Assembly (NCBI RefSeq): GCF_038003045.1
Contig: NZ_JBBOOK010000001.1
Span: 1,488,001 to 1,552,000 of the forward strand
DNA from: Sporosarcina sp. FSL W7-1349
GTDB taxonomy: Bacteria > Bacillota > Bacilli > Bacillales_A > Planococcaceae
Reading direction: 5' to 3'
Length of the DNA stretch: 64,000 nt
Positions 49,066-57,798 of the stretch are shown here, in pieces. A model generated the notes under the pieces. That model had not been told where the DNA came from, ran no database searches, and was given only the letters and a program-made list of their open reading frames with translations. Made by a program: the position numbers and the translations under genes. Position 1 is the first letter of the stretch; each line of letters opens with the position of its first letter.

Positions 49066-50220
49066 TTATCTGCGACGATTGCGGAGGAATGTCGGGATGT
49101 CCAGCGCGTCTTCTTGTTGGTGAGTTTGCTGTTGGCGCACCGGCTCCTGATAGGATGGTGCTTCTTCCCGGCGCTCGCGCATCGGTGGTTGCTCTCTCGG
49201 TTCCGGTTCGCGGACGCGGTTTGTTCCGAAGCCGGAGCTTCTAGCCGGTCTTGCTTGGCTCAGCTGTTCTTCGCTGAAGCCGGTCGCGATGACGGTGACG
49301 ACGATTTCGTCCTTCAGATTATCATTGATGACCGAACCGAAGATCATATTGACATCTTCATCCGATGCGGAGGCGACGATATCGGCCGCTTCCTGTACTT
49401 CGAAGAGGCTTAAATTGGAGCCGCCCGTAATATTCATGAGCACCCCTTTCGCTCCGTCGATGGATGTTTCCAAGAGCGGGCTGGAAATCGCCTTTTTCGC
49501 CGCTTCCGCCGCCCGGTTTTCCCCTGTGGACAACCCGATTCCCATCAAGGCTGAACCTTTGTTGGACATGATCGTTTTGACGTCGGCAAAGTCCAAGTTG
49601 ATCAAACCCGGGACCGCGATCAAATCCGAGATCCCCTGAACCCCTTGGCGTAATACATTGTCCGCCTCGCGGAATGCCTCTAGCATCGGCGTGTTTTTAT
49701 CTACAATTTCGAGCAATTTATCATTCGGGATGACAATCAACGTATCGACGGATTCTTTCATCGCCGTTATTCCGCCAATTGCCTGAGTCGAGCGTTTGCG
49801 CCCTTCGAACGTAAATGGACGCGTTACGACACCGACTGTAAGAGCGCCGAGGTCTTTCGCAATTTGCGCAATGACTGGAGCAGCCCCTGTCCCCGTTCCG
49901 CCTCCCATGCCGGCAGTGACGAATACCATATCCGCGCCGCGCAGCGCTTCTTCAATCTGCTCCTTGCTTTCCTCGGCCGCTTTTTTGCCGACTTCCGGAT
50001 TTGCGCCAGCTCCCAGACCGCGTGTTAATTTCGCCCCGATCTGCAACTTTACTTCCGCGGACGATAGATTCAAAGCTTGCGCGTCTGTATTAACCGCAAT
50101 GAATTCCACGCCCTGTACGCCATGTTCAATCATTCGATTTACTGCATTATTTCCTCCACCGCCGACACCAATTACTTTGATGACCGCTAGTGCATCAACA
50201 TTCGTATCAAATTCCAGCAT
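49066..50220 (-). CDS. ftsZ: Cell division protein FtsZ
   Basis: A tubulin-like GTPase that forms the Z-ring. 384 residues with the tubulin signature GGGTGTG at 106-112. A GTPase domain (about 10-310), a variable proline/arginine/glutamine-rich linker (about 320-370) and the conserved C-terminal peptide [11 protein letters not shown], which binds FtsA, SepF and others, make it complete. It is the last gene of the dcw cluster, 45 bases after ftsA. Confidence 0.97.
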   Translation of the reverse strand: MLEFDTNVDALAVIKVIGVGGGGNNAVNRMIEHGVQGVEFIAVNTDAQALNLSSAEVKLQIGAKLTRGLGAGANPEVGKKAAEESKEQIEEALRGADMVFVTAGMGGGTGTGAAPVIAQIAKDLGALTVGVVTRPFTFEGRKRSTQAIGGITAMKESVDTLIVIPNDKLLEIVDKNTPMLEAFREADNVLRQGVQGISDLIAVPGLINLDFADVKTIMSNKGSALMGIGLSTGENRAAEAAKKAISSPLLETSIDGAKGVLMNITGGSNLSLFEVQEAADIVASASDEDVNMIFGSVINDNLKDEIVVTVIATGFSEEQLSQARPARSSGFGTNRVREPEPREQPPMRERREEAPSYQEPVRQQQTHQQEDALDIPTFLRNRRR

Positions 50221-50265
50221 GATCTCTCCTCCTGACCTATCTCTACTGAAGTCCTTAGCTCCCTA

Positions 50266-51549
50266 TCATTCAAAAAAGTTGTCGAATATTTTTCTAGCTC
50301 TTGTCATGAGCCCCGGCTTATTTTCCTTACGTTCGGCCGGCTTCTTTTTCATGCCGGATGCCGGAACCGTTTCTTCCGCTTCCATAGTAGCTGTAGGTGA
50401 ATCCTGCACATGCCCGAAATACATATCTTGCATATGCGCGTAGCGGATCAAACCTACTGCGGTGGAATACATCGGTTCTCTGACGCCGATATATTCCGGC
50501 GTATGGACGCGGACTCTAGTTTTCAATACATGCCTTGCTAGTTGAAGAATCCCGTCCAGCTTGGTGATTCCTCCGGTTAACACGACACCGCCGGGCAAAT
50601 CACGCACGCCCATCCGGAACAATTCCTCCAAAATCAAATCAAAGAGCTCTTCCAATCGGACGCCAATAATTTCCGATATGTATCGTTGACTATATTGATC
50701 TTTCGAATCTGCTCCAATTACCGGAACTTCGAAAAGTTCGTCATCCGAAGCGTCATCGTAAAAAGCATGTCCATACTGGTGTTTGATTTTCCTGGCTTGT
50801 TCGGTCGGCGTTTTCAAAACAATGGAAAGATCCTTTGTAATATGGTCCCCTCCGACCGGGACAACCGTTGTTGCCTTCAGGCGGCCTTCATCGAACAGGG
50901 CAATCGTCGTCGATCCCCCACCGATGTCAATATAGGCTGTACCGTGGTTCATTTCATCATCCGTCAAGGCAAATGTGCCTGCCGCCAGGGGCTGAAGGTA
51001 AATCTCCCGGATGACGAGTCCGGCGCGTTCTACACAACGCAATATATTATGCACGAGCGTTTTCGAAGTAGTAATGAGTGTGCCATCCATTTCGAGCCGT
51101 ACTCCGATCATGCCTCTCGGATCTTTTATCTCGTCGTAATCATCCACGATGAACTGTTTCGGAATGATGTTGACAATCTCGCGTTCAGGTGGAACCGACA
51201 TCACTTGTGCCGATTTCATAACACGATCCAAATCATCATCCGTAATTTCACGGTTCTCCGAGTTGACGGCCACGACGCCTTTCACATCTTGCAAATGGAC
51301 GCCATTTGCGGGAATTCCAACGATGACTTCCCGTATGTGCATCCCTATCATTCTCTCCGCCTGATCGATCGCTTTCCGGATCGACTGGACAGTCGCATCG
51401 ATATCGACGATTGTCCCTTTGCGGATTCCTGCTGATTGGACATTGCCAACCCCTATCACATGCAGGGATTCGCCATCCACTTCACCGATCAGCACCTTGA
51501 CCGATGAAGAACCTATATCAAGTGAAACGTATAATTGTGATTGGCTCAA
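50266..51549 (-). CDS. ftsA: Cell division protein FtsA (TTG start)
   Basis: An actin-like membrane anchor of FtsZ. About 427 residues with phosphate-1 motif YVSLDIGSSSVKVLIGE and phosphate-2 YIDIGGGSTTIALF (about 205-218), and a C-terminal amphipathic helix TRARKIFDNFFE for membrane binding. Although an ATG occurs at 51585, GGAGG lies 9 bases before the TTG at 51549, giving MSQSQLYVSLDIG, which matches homologues; that start is chosen. Confidence 0.95.
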   Translation of the reverse strand: MSQSQLYVSLDIGSSSVKVLIGEVDGESLHVIGVGNVQSAGIRKGTIVDIDATVQSIRKAIDQAERMIGMHIREVIVGIPANGVHLQDVKGVVAVNSENREITDDDLDRVMKSAQVMSVPPEREIVNIIPKQFIVDDYDEIKDPRGMIGVRLEMDGTLITTSKTLVHNILRCVERAGLVIREIYLQPLAAGTFALTDDEMNHGTAYIDIGGGSTTIALFDEGRLKATTVVPVGGDHITKDLSIVLKTPTEQARKIKHQYGHAFYDDASDDELFEVPVIGADSKDQYSQRYISEIIGVRLEELFDLILEELFRMGVRDLPGGVVLTGGITKLDGILQLARHVLKTRVRVHTPEYIGVREPMYSTAVGLIRYAHMQDMYFGHVQDSPTATMEAEETVPASGMKKKPAERKENKPGLMTRARKIFDNFFE

Positions 51550-51643
51550 TTCATGGCACCTCCGATAGCGACTCTTACATCCCATTCTATTGCATTCGAG
51601 ACGTATTGTCTAAATATTTTCGACATCTTCGTTCTAAATCCTT

Positions 51644-52021
51644 TTACTCCGAACCTTTTACATTTGAAACTTTGCTTCTTTCCTCCCATTTGACTAGAAG
51701 AATCCTTCTGATGACCGCTATATTTTGAAATAGCCGAACGCCAAAAGCGAAGACGGCGGCCAAATAGAGGTCCACCCCGAGATGGACGCCCAAGAACGCC
51801 AGTCCGGCAGCAAGGGCAATATTGAAAAAGAATCCCGAGACGAAAACTTTATCATCATACACTTGCTGCAAATGCGCCCGGATGCCGCCGAACAACGTAT
51901 CCAAGGCGGCTAATACGGCGATGGATAAGTAGTTGCCGTACACTTGCGGTATTTGAATATCTGACAACAGGCCGAGCGTGATCCCGATGATCAGCCCGAG
52001 CAATGGCAACCACATGGTCAT
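51644..52021 (-). CDS. sbp: Small basic protein Sbp (DUF1290)
   Basis: A 125-residue membrane protein with three to four hydrophobic helices and the conserved segment YLSIAVLAALDTLFGGIRAHL (about 29-49), the DUF1290 family always found between ftsA and DUF881 genes in Bacillales. The function is unknown; it may relate to division or sporulation septation. It overlaps the upstream gene by four bases (ATGA). The basic C-terminus KWEERSKVSNVKG is typical. Confidence 0.9.
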   Translation of the reverse strand: MTMWLPLLGLIIGITLGLLSDIQIPQVYGNYLSIAVLAALDTLFGGIRAHLQQVYDDKVFVSGFFFNIALAAGLAFLGVHLGVDLYLAAVFAFGVRLFQNIAVIRRILLVKWEERSKVSNVKGSE

Positions 52022-52737
52022 TCCCCTTTCGGCAATTCTTTTAAGAACCGGTTTTCAAATTCTTCCGCTCCACCCCGAATCCGGATCGAGGCGGTCGGTT
52101 GTCCGATATCGAGAATGAGATTTTCAAGATAAAAATCATCCTGTATTGACGAAGCCAGTAGATAATTGTATAGTTTCTCACTGTCTTCCAATGTTTGGGA
52201 AATAATCTTTATTGAAAAGGGGGGCGTGGACACGTTCAACCCGTTGACCGTTGTGGTGCCGTTAATGTCCCGGATGGAACTTAATAAGGTGTATCGCTTT
52301 CCGTCAATCTCCAGCGCCCCCCATTTGAACCGGTTGATTTCATTGACGAACCGGGTCAGCAAGTCGGGAGAAACGCCGTTAATCGGGAGGCCATATGCCA
52401 CGCTTTCCGGCGAGGGCTTCACTTCTATGAGGATGCCCGGGCCTTCAATCTCGGTCATGCCGGCCTGCCGGTTCAGCTTGTCCACCGTATCGGTTAGCGC
52501 CTTCCCCGTATCATCTTCACCCAGCATTTTATACGTGACGATGGTCTTGTCCAAATCTCGGATTTCGGACAATAATTCGGAATGAAGTTTCTGTTCGGCC
52601 GCTAAATCGTTGCGGATGGCCCAAAGATCTCGCGTATCCCGTTCTTCCGGGTTTTTCATCGTATTGTATTGGACGGCTGTCATGAACCCGACAATCAGGA
52701 GAATCAATACAAACTGCCATTGAATTCTTTTTTTCAT
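52018..52737 (-). CDS. ylxX: DUF881 family protein YlxX-like
   Basis: A 239-residue protein with one N-terminal membrane anchor (about 5-22), a coiled-coil stretch (about 40-70) and an extracytoplasmic DUF881 domain (about 85-230). It is paralogous to the preceding gene (ylxW). Both belong to the division cluster of Bacillales with unknown function. The order ylxW-ylxX-sbp-ftsA-ftsZ is conserved. Confidence 0.88.
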   Translation of the reverse strand: MKKRIQWQFVLILLIVGFMTAVQYNTMKNPEERDTRDLWAIRNDLAAEQKLHSELLSEIRDLDKTIVTYKMLGEDDTGKALTDTVDKLNRQAGMTEIEGPGILIEVKPSPESVAYGLPINGVSPDLLTRFVNEINRFKWGALEIDGKRYTLLSSIRDINGTTTVNGLNVSTPPFSIKIISQTLEDSEKLYNYLLASSIQDDFYLENLILDIGQPTASIRIRGGAEEFENRFLKELPKGE

Positions 52738-52756
52738 CCACCCACCCTCTCAATAC

Positions 52757-53476
52757 TCAACTTTCATTGCGAACGGCCGCCAGTTTAATTTCCTTGGACT
52801 GCTCCGTCGTGACGACAATATTATCACGGACGAGGCTATCAATCACGCCGCCTTTCAATTGCAAGGACGCTGACAGCACGTCCATATCACCGACGGCTTC
52901 AATGACAAACGGCGCTGGAAAAGTTCTTCCGTCGATTGTGATGACAGGGCCTGTACACTTAATATACGAATTGGAAGTGATCCGCTGCCCGTTGATAGCA
53001 AGACCTTGCGCCCCGGCGATTTTCAATTCATTGACGACACGCAGGACATGGCTCTCATGGACGATATAATCGTTCGGGTTCTGCTCCACCGGATCATAGT
53101 CGCCATCCTTCAAGGTGACGCGTACACCGCCTCCCGTTGCGGGTATGACCCCTAGAAGTAACCGGAGATCCTTCGCTTCTTCCACTAGATCGGCATGGTT
53201 TTCCTTGCCTTTGGAAAACGTCTGTTCATATTGCCGGATTTCTTCCTGCTTTGCCGTTATTTCATCGAACAATTCCTTGTTCCGCTCCTGCTGATTGACG
53301 AGATTTTCACGATATTGCTCCTCTTGGATGAATTCCGCCGAGTAGAGCGCTTCCTCCTCTTGATTGACCCCTAGTGTCCGATAAGAGAAGGCCAAGATGA
53401 ATCCGAGCACAAGGAAAACGACCGAGAACAGAATATGCCTGCCCTTTTTCTGGTAGGCCTCATTCGTTTTCTTCAT
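52757..53476 (-). CDS. ylxW: DUF881 family protein YlxW-like
   Basis: About 239 residues. A membrane anchor (GRHILFSVVFLVLGFILAF), a coiled coil (about 45-90) and a DUF881 domain (about 100-235) follow the same plan as the neighbouring YlxX. Two upstream in-frame start codons exist (GTG at 53488, TTG at 53479). The GTG is too close to AGAGGAG, so the ATG at 53476 is taken but the choice is open. The gene overlaps the end of divIB by 17 bases. Confidence 0.86.
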   Translation of the reverse strand: MKKTNEAYQKKGRHILFSVVFLVLGFILAFSYRTLGVNQEEEALYSAEFIQEEQYRENLVNQQERNKELFDEITAKQEEIRQYEQTFSKGKENHADLVEEAKDLRLLLGVIPATGGGVRVTLKDGDYDPVEQNPNDYIVHESHVLRVVNELKIAGAQGLAINGQRITSNSYIKCTGPVITIDGRTFPAPFVIEAVGDMDVLSASLQLKGGVIDSLVRDNIVVTTEQSKEIKLAAVRNES

Positions 53477-54245
53477 CAATGGATTCACTCTCCTCTTTCA
53501 GGCCATACATTTCACTGAAAGGGGTGAAGTAGGTCCCAACTTCCATATCGATGACGCCTTTTTCATGACCCTGCAATTGCGCCGTCACTTGCGGATAATA
53601 ATTCATTTTATCGGCGAATGAAGAAATGACTGCCCGTACTTCATAGCCATCGTTCATATAGACTCTCAAGCGATCGGAATCTTCTTCCGTTCCTTCGTAG
53701 ATGATTTCCGATATGGCATCATAGACATCGGAATCCACCTGTAGCAACTGGCCGGTCATTTCTTCACGAATTGCAGCGTCATCAAAATTATTCAGTATGG
53801 GCGCTTCCGTCTCCATTTTGACCCCGTCCTTGAACAAGTCCCCGTTTTCCAACAGAAGTTCGTATTGGGTTCCATCAAACAAATAGGCGACCGGTTTCCA
53901 TTCCGTCACAGTAATCTCGACATCCCGCAGCCATTTCCGCGAAACCTCGACCTTTCGGACACCATCCATCCGCAATACAGCTTGTTCGGTCTCTTCTATG
54001 CTGAATCCCCAAACCGGATCCCCTTCCAAAAGGCCGCTTTGTTTCGCATAATCCTCTGAATCATGCAGTTGCGCGCCGATCACGTGGATCTGGGCGACTT
54101 TACTGTACGATGATTGGAAATAAAGGATGGCAAGAAGGGCAAGAACGAATACAGTCAGGATAAAGAGGAATTTCTTATTCGTTCTCCGGCGCCTTTTCTT
54201 CCGCATGGAAGGGATCCGCTCTTCTATATCAATGACTTTATCCAT
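53460..54245 (-). CDS. divIB: Cell division protein DivIB (FtsQ)
   Basis: A 261-residue bitopic division protein. A basic cytoplasmic segment (about 1-25: ERIPSMRKKRRRRTNKKF) and one membrane helix (about 26-44) are followed by a POTRA domain (about 48-118) and a beta domain. It works with FtsL and DivIC to control septal peptidoglycan synthesis. In B. subtilis murG and murB lie between spoVE and divIB; here only 14 bases separate them. AAAAGGAGG precedes the ATG. Confidence 0.94.
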   Translation of the reverse strand: MDKVIDIEERIPSMRKKRRRRTNKKFLFILTVFVLALLAILYFQSSYSKVAQIHVIGAQLHDSEDYAKQSGLLEGDPVWGFSIEETEQAVLRMDGVRKVEVSRKWLRDVEITVTEWKPVAYLFDGTQYELLLENGDLFKDGVKMETEAPILNNFDDAAIREEMTGQLLQVDSDVYDAISEIIYEGTEEDSDRLRVYMNDGYEVRAVISSFADKMNYYPQVTAQLQGHEKGVIDMEVGTYFTPFSEMYGLKEESESIDEENE

Positions 54246-54259
54246 TCTGTGCCTCCTTT

Positions 54260-55351
54260 TTATCTATAATTTCTCACCGTCGCAAAATGGAGAATCGTCC
54301 CCACCGCCATCCATGTCGTCATGAGAGAGGAACCGCCATAGCTGATAAATGGCAATGTCACGCCGGTCACTGGCAGAAGCCCTGTGACGACTCCGACATT
54401 CAAAAAAGTTTGGAAGATGATCATGGCGCCCATCCCGGCAACGATCAGGAACTCGGTCCGGCTCGCCGTCCTGATTGCAATCCCGCATCCTGCCAGAAGC
54501 AGGACTCCAAAGAGGAAAAGGACGAAGGTGGCCCCGATGAACCCCGTCTCCTCCGCAATGATCGAGAAGATAAAATCATTTTGCGGCTCGGGCAAGTATA
54601 AATACTTTTGGCGGCTGTTGCCATATCCATGGCCGAACAGTCCGCCCGGCGCAATCGCGAACAAGGATTGGATCCCCTGGAACCCAGTTCCGAGGGGGTC
54701 GCTCCACGGATCGATATAAGATTTGATCCGATCGATCCGGTAAGGTGCCGTAGCAATCAAAGCGATAAATGCACCGATGCCGGTAAACCCAAGAATGGCG
54801 AAAAAGGACAATGGGTACCCCGCGATGAAGAGGATGACAAATGCGGAAACGATCATAATGACGGCAGAGCCAAGGTCTGGCTGCAACATGATCAACACCG
54901 CCGGGAGCAAAATCAAAGCAAAATGGCTTAGCTGGATCTTCTGTTTGCCACCCGTCTTCTGAATGCCCGTCGCTAGTTTCCCGATAAGTGCCACCTTGAC
55001 GAATTCGGCAGGCTGAAGGCTGAACGGTCCGAGGGCGATCCAGCTTTGCGATCCGTTCCGGACAGCCCCGATGCCCGGAACGAGCACAAGTGCCAACAAG
55101 ATAATCGTAGCATAATAGAATACGGTCCACGCACGTGGGTTCGACGTCCAAGGGCTCTTCATGATCAGGAAGGCGATGGCGATCGAGACGACCATGTAAA
55201 TCCCCTGTTTGACGATGAATGGCGAGGTATCCGCATATCTCATCATGCCCCAATAGGAACCGGCCGAATGCACGAATGCCAGCCCGATCAGGGAAAGTCC
55301 TATGGCTGAAACGACAAAAGCCATTTTCAACTTTCTGTCCAGTGAACGCAT
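54260..55351 (-). CDS. spoVE: SEDS peptidoglycan polymerase SpoVE/FtsW type
   Basis: About 363 residues with ten membrane helices. The SEDS family polymerises lipid II glycan strands with a class B PBP partner; SpoVE acts in spore cortex synthesis and FtsW in division. Landmarks are NGSQSWIALGPFSLQPAEFVK, the loop YLPEPQNDFIFSIIAEETGF and VTLPFISYGGSS. Between murD and divIB the equivalent in B. subtilis is SpoVE, but the sequence alone does not separate it from FtsW. Start codons are ambiguous: ATG at 55351 abuts GGAAGG, and a TTG at 55372 lies upstream. Confidence 0.87.
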   Translation of the reverse strand: MRSLDRKLKMAFVVSAIGLSLIGLAFVHSAGSYWGMMRYADTSPFIVKQGIYMVVSIAIAFLIMKSPWTSNPRAWTVFYYATIILLALVLVPGIGAVRNGSQSWIALGPFSLQPAEFVKVALIGKLATGIQKTGGKQKIQLSHFALILLPAVLIMLQPDLGSAVIMIVSAFVILFIAGYPLSFFAILGFTGIGAFIALIATAPYRIDRIKSYIDPWSDPLGTGFQGIQSLFAIAPGGLFGHGYGNSRQKYLYLPEPQNDFIFSIIAEETGFIGATFVLFLFGVLLLAGCGIAIRTASRTEFLIVAGMGAMIIFQTFLNVGVVTGLLPVTGVTLPFISYGGSSLMTTWMAVGTILHFATVRNYR

Positions 55352-55406
55352 CCTTCCGAAAATTACTAACAAAGGTCAAAAATCAGACCCGATTTCCATG
55401 GAACTT

Positions 55407-56756
55407 TTACAAATTCATGACCGCTTCGATGAAATGATCGCCGCGTGTTTCAAAGTTCGGATACTGATCCCAACTGGCACATGCGGGCGATAGTAAAATC
55501 GTGTCCCCTTCATCCGACAATGGAAATGCCTTCTGAACCGCGTCTTCCATGCTGTCGGCGAGCAGGATGTCTAGTACACCGCAAGATTTCGCGAACTCAG
55601 CGAATCTTGCGGCCGTTTCTCCCAGGCAGACTACCGCCTTGACATTCGTCATATAAGGCCGGAGCTCTTCGAATGAATGCCCCCGGTCCAGACCGCCGGC
55701 AAGCAACACGATCGGTCCGTTAAAAGCCGTTAAGGCGCTTTTCGTCGCTAATGTATTGGTAGCTTTGGAATCATTGTAAAATTTACGTCCCTTCGATTCC
55801 TTGACGAACTGCATCCGATGTCTGACTCCGGTGAAGGAACTAAGTACATTCTCGATAGCAATTTTATCACAGCCAGACAAAATTGCAGCAGCTGTGGCGG
55901 AGAGAATGTTTTCCAAATTGTGTTGACCCGGCAGCATGATGAGGGAACGGGACACATACGGCTCCCCATTCCAATATATTCCTTCCTCATCCGCTGATAT
56001 CCCGAATTCCGTTCTGCCTTTGAGCGAGAACGGAATTTTCGTCGCTGTTGTGGAAGCGGCATACTTCTCGATTTCCGGCTGGTCGGCGTTGTAGATAAAA
56101 TAATCGCTTTCCAATTGGTTTTTCGTAACTGCGAACTTGGCTTCCGCATAGGCTTCTGACGAACCATGATAATCCAAATGGGAGTCGTATAAATTGGTCC
56201 AAATCGAGATTTTCGGACGGAAAGCTTCCGTCCCCATCAATTGGAAGGAGGAAGCTTCCAATACGATGATATTGTCCTCCATCGCCTTTTCGGCGACCGA
56301 ACAGGAGACCGTTCCGATATTCCCGGCAATCAACGGATGCTTCTTACCGATGTTGAGCATATGGAATAAGAGAGTAGTCGTGGTCGTTTTGCCGTTCGAT
56401 CCGGTGATGGCAATGATCGGAGCCTCACTGATGCGATATGTAAGTTCAATTTCGGTCCAGACTGGGATGCCGCGCTGGAGTGCTTCATGGACTACCGGAT
56501 TATGATAAGGGATGCCCGGGTTTTTGACGACCAAGTCAAATCCTTTGTCTAGAATTCCGGGAGGATGCCCGCCGCAAATAACCGTGACCCCCGCTTCACG
56601 AAGCGATTTCACTTCCTCATTTCCTCCGTCGGGTGAGGCGTCATTCACTGTGACGGTCGCACCGATCGAATGCAGCAAATTCGCTGCCGCCACCCCGCTT
56701 TTCGCGAGACCAAGGACGAGGACATTCATCCCCTTGAAGAATTCCCGGTTTTTCAT
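55407..56756 (-). CDS. murD: UDP-N-acetylmuramoyl-L-alanine:D-glutamate ligase
   Basis: Adds D-glutamate to UDP-MurNAc-L-Ala in peptidoglycan precursor synthesis. 449 residues with N-terminal Rossmann-like domain (MNVLVLGLAKSGVAAA), ATP-binding P-loop ITGSNGKTTTTT (117-128) and the Mur ligase C-terminal domain. Its start is directly adjacent to the mraY stop. Length and motifs are normal. Confidence 0.97.
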   Translation of the reverse strand: MKNREFFKGMNVLVLGLAKSGVAAANLLHSIGATVTVNDASPDGGNEEVKSLREAGVTVICGGHPPGILDKGFDLVVKNPGIPYHNPVVHEALQRGIPVWTEIELTYRISEAPIIAITGSNGKTTTTTLLFHMLNIGKKHPLIAGNIGTVSCSVAEKAMEDNIIVLEASSFQLMGTEAFRPKISIWTNLYDSHLDYHGSSEAYAEAKFAVTKNQLESDYFIYNADQPEIEKYAASTTATKIPFSLKGRTEFGISADEEGIYWNGEPYVSRSLIMLPGQHNLENILSATAAAILSGCDKIAIENVLSSFTGVRHRMQFVKESKGRKFYNDSKATNTLATKSALTAFNGPIVLLAGGLDRGHSFEELRPYMTNVKAVVCLGETAARFAEFAKSCGVLDILLADSMEDAVQKAFPLSDEGDTILLSPACASWDQYPNFETRGDHFIEAVMNL

Positions 56757-57728
56757 TTACATCACCTCCAACATGACAGGAACGATGGCTGCAAGAAAGG
56801 CGACTCCCCAAAATACGAGGACAACTTTCCATTCCGACCAACCGGATAATTCAAAATGATGGTGGATCGGACTCATTTTGAATACCCGTTTGCCTGTCGT
56901 TTTAAAACTGATCACTTGAATGATGACCGACAGTGTTTCAATTACATAGACGATTCCAATCACGAGGAGCAGGAATTCCTGCTTGATGAGGACAGATGTC
57001 ATCGCAAGCGCTCCTCCGAGAGCCAGCGATCCCGTATCGCCCATGAACACTTTTGCCGGCTTGACATTGAATAATAGGAAGCCGAGCATCGCCCCGGTGG
57101 CGATAAACGCGAACATGGCAATGTCCAGCTGGCCGTACAGCAGCGCGTGGACGCCGAACGCACCGAACGCGATAGATGATGTCCCGGCGACAAGACCGTC
57201 CAGTCCATCCGTCAAATTGACTGCATTGGAAAATCCAACAAGCCAAAACAATAGGAACGCCACATAAAATACGCCCAATTCAATCGTGAAATCTGTAAAT
57301 GGCAATTTGACAGTCGTATCAAACGGCCCGAGCTTCAATAGGAAAAACGCCAAGATGGCGACGATAATTTGACCTGCCAATTTTTGCAGGGAGGTCAATC
57401 CTAGATTCCTCTTCAAAACGACGATGATGAAATCATCCAGGAAACCGATGATCCCGAAACCGACAAAGACGATCAAGAGGACGATGGTCTGGGTTGTCAT
57501 CACATCATAAATCGATGATAGGGCAAGAGTGGTGATGATGATGGAACCGATGAAGATGAGACCGCCCATCGTCGGGGTTCCCGCTTTCTTCTGATGGGAT
57601 TCCGGTCCCTCTTCCCGGATGCTCTGTCCGAATTTCATTCTCCTCAAAACGGGGAGGATGAAAACTCCTAGTATTGCCGAAGCAATGAATGCTACCGAAA
57701 TGGCAGTCAAGGTCGTGGCGAGTGTCAT
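56757..57728 (-). CDS. mraY: Phospho-N-acetylmuramoyl-pentapeptide transferase
   Basis: Makes lipid I from UDP-MurNAc-pentapeptide and undecaprenyl phosphate. 323 residues and ten membrane helices. The active-site segments GTPTMGGL (about 50-57), the Asp-rich FVGFGIIGFLDDF (about 91-103), NLTDGLDGLVAGTS (about 171-184) and HHHFELSGW near the C-terminus are intact. It follows spoVD directly; the usual intervening murE is missing here. Confidence 0.97.
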   Translation of the reverse strand: MTLATTLTAISVAFIASAILGVFILPVLRRMKFGQSIREEGPESHQKKAGTPTMGGLIFIGSIIITTLALSSIYDVMTTQTIVLLIVFVGFGIIGFLDDFIIVVLKRNLGLTSLQKLAGQIIVAILAFFLLKLGPFDTTVKLPFTDFTIELGVFYVAFLLFWLVGFSNAVNLTDGLDGLVAGTSSIAFGAFGVHALLYGQLDIAMFAFIATGAMLGFLLFNVKPAKVFMGDTGSLALGGALAMTSVLIKQEFLLLVIGIVYVIETLSVIIQVISFKTTGKRVFKMSPIHHHFELSGWSEWKVVLVFWGVAFLAAIVPVMLEVM

Positions 57729-57798
57729 GTTTTTTTCTCCTTCTATCCTACCGGCACGGCAAGAATTTCCTGCCGTGCCAGCCTTTGCAATTCATCAT

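Noticed and set aside
54576..55379. A 267-codon ORF on the minus strand in another frame of spoVE
   Set aside because: Overlaps a clearly conserved SEDS gene completely; Arg/His-rich composition typical of a frame shadow.
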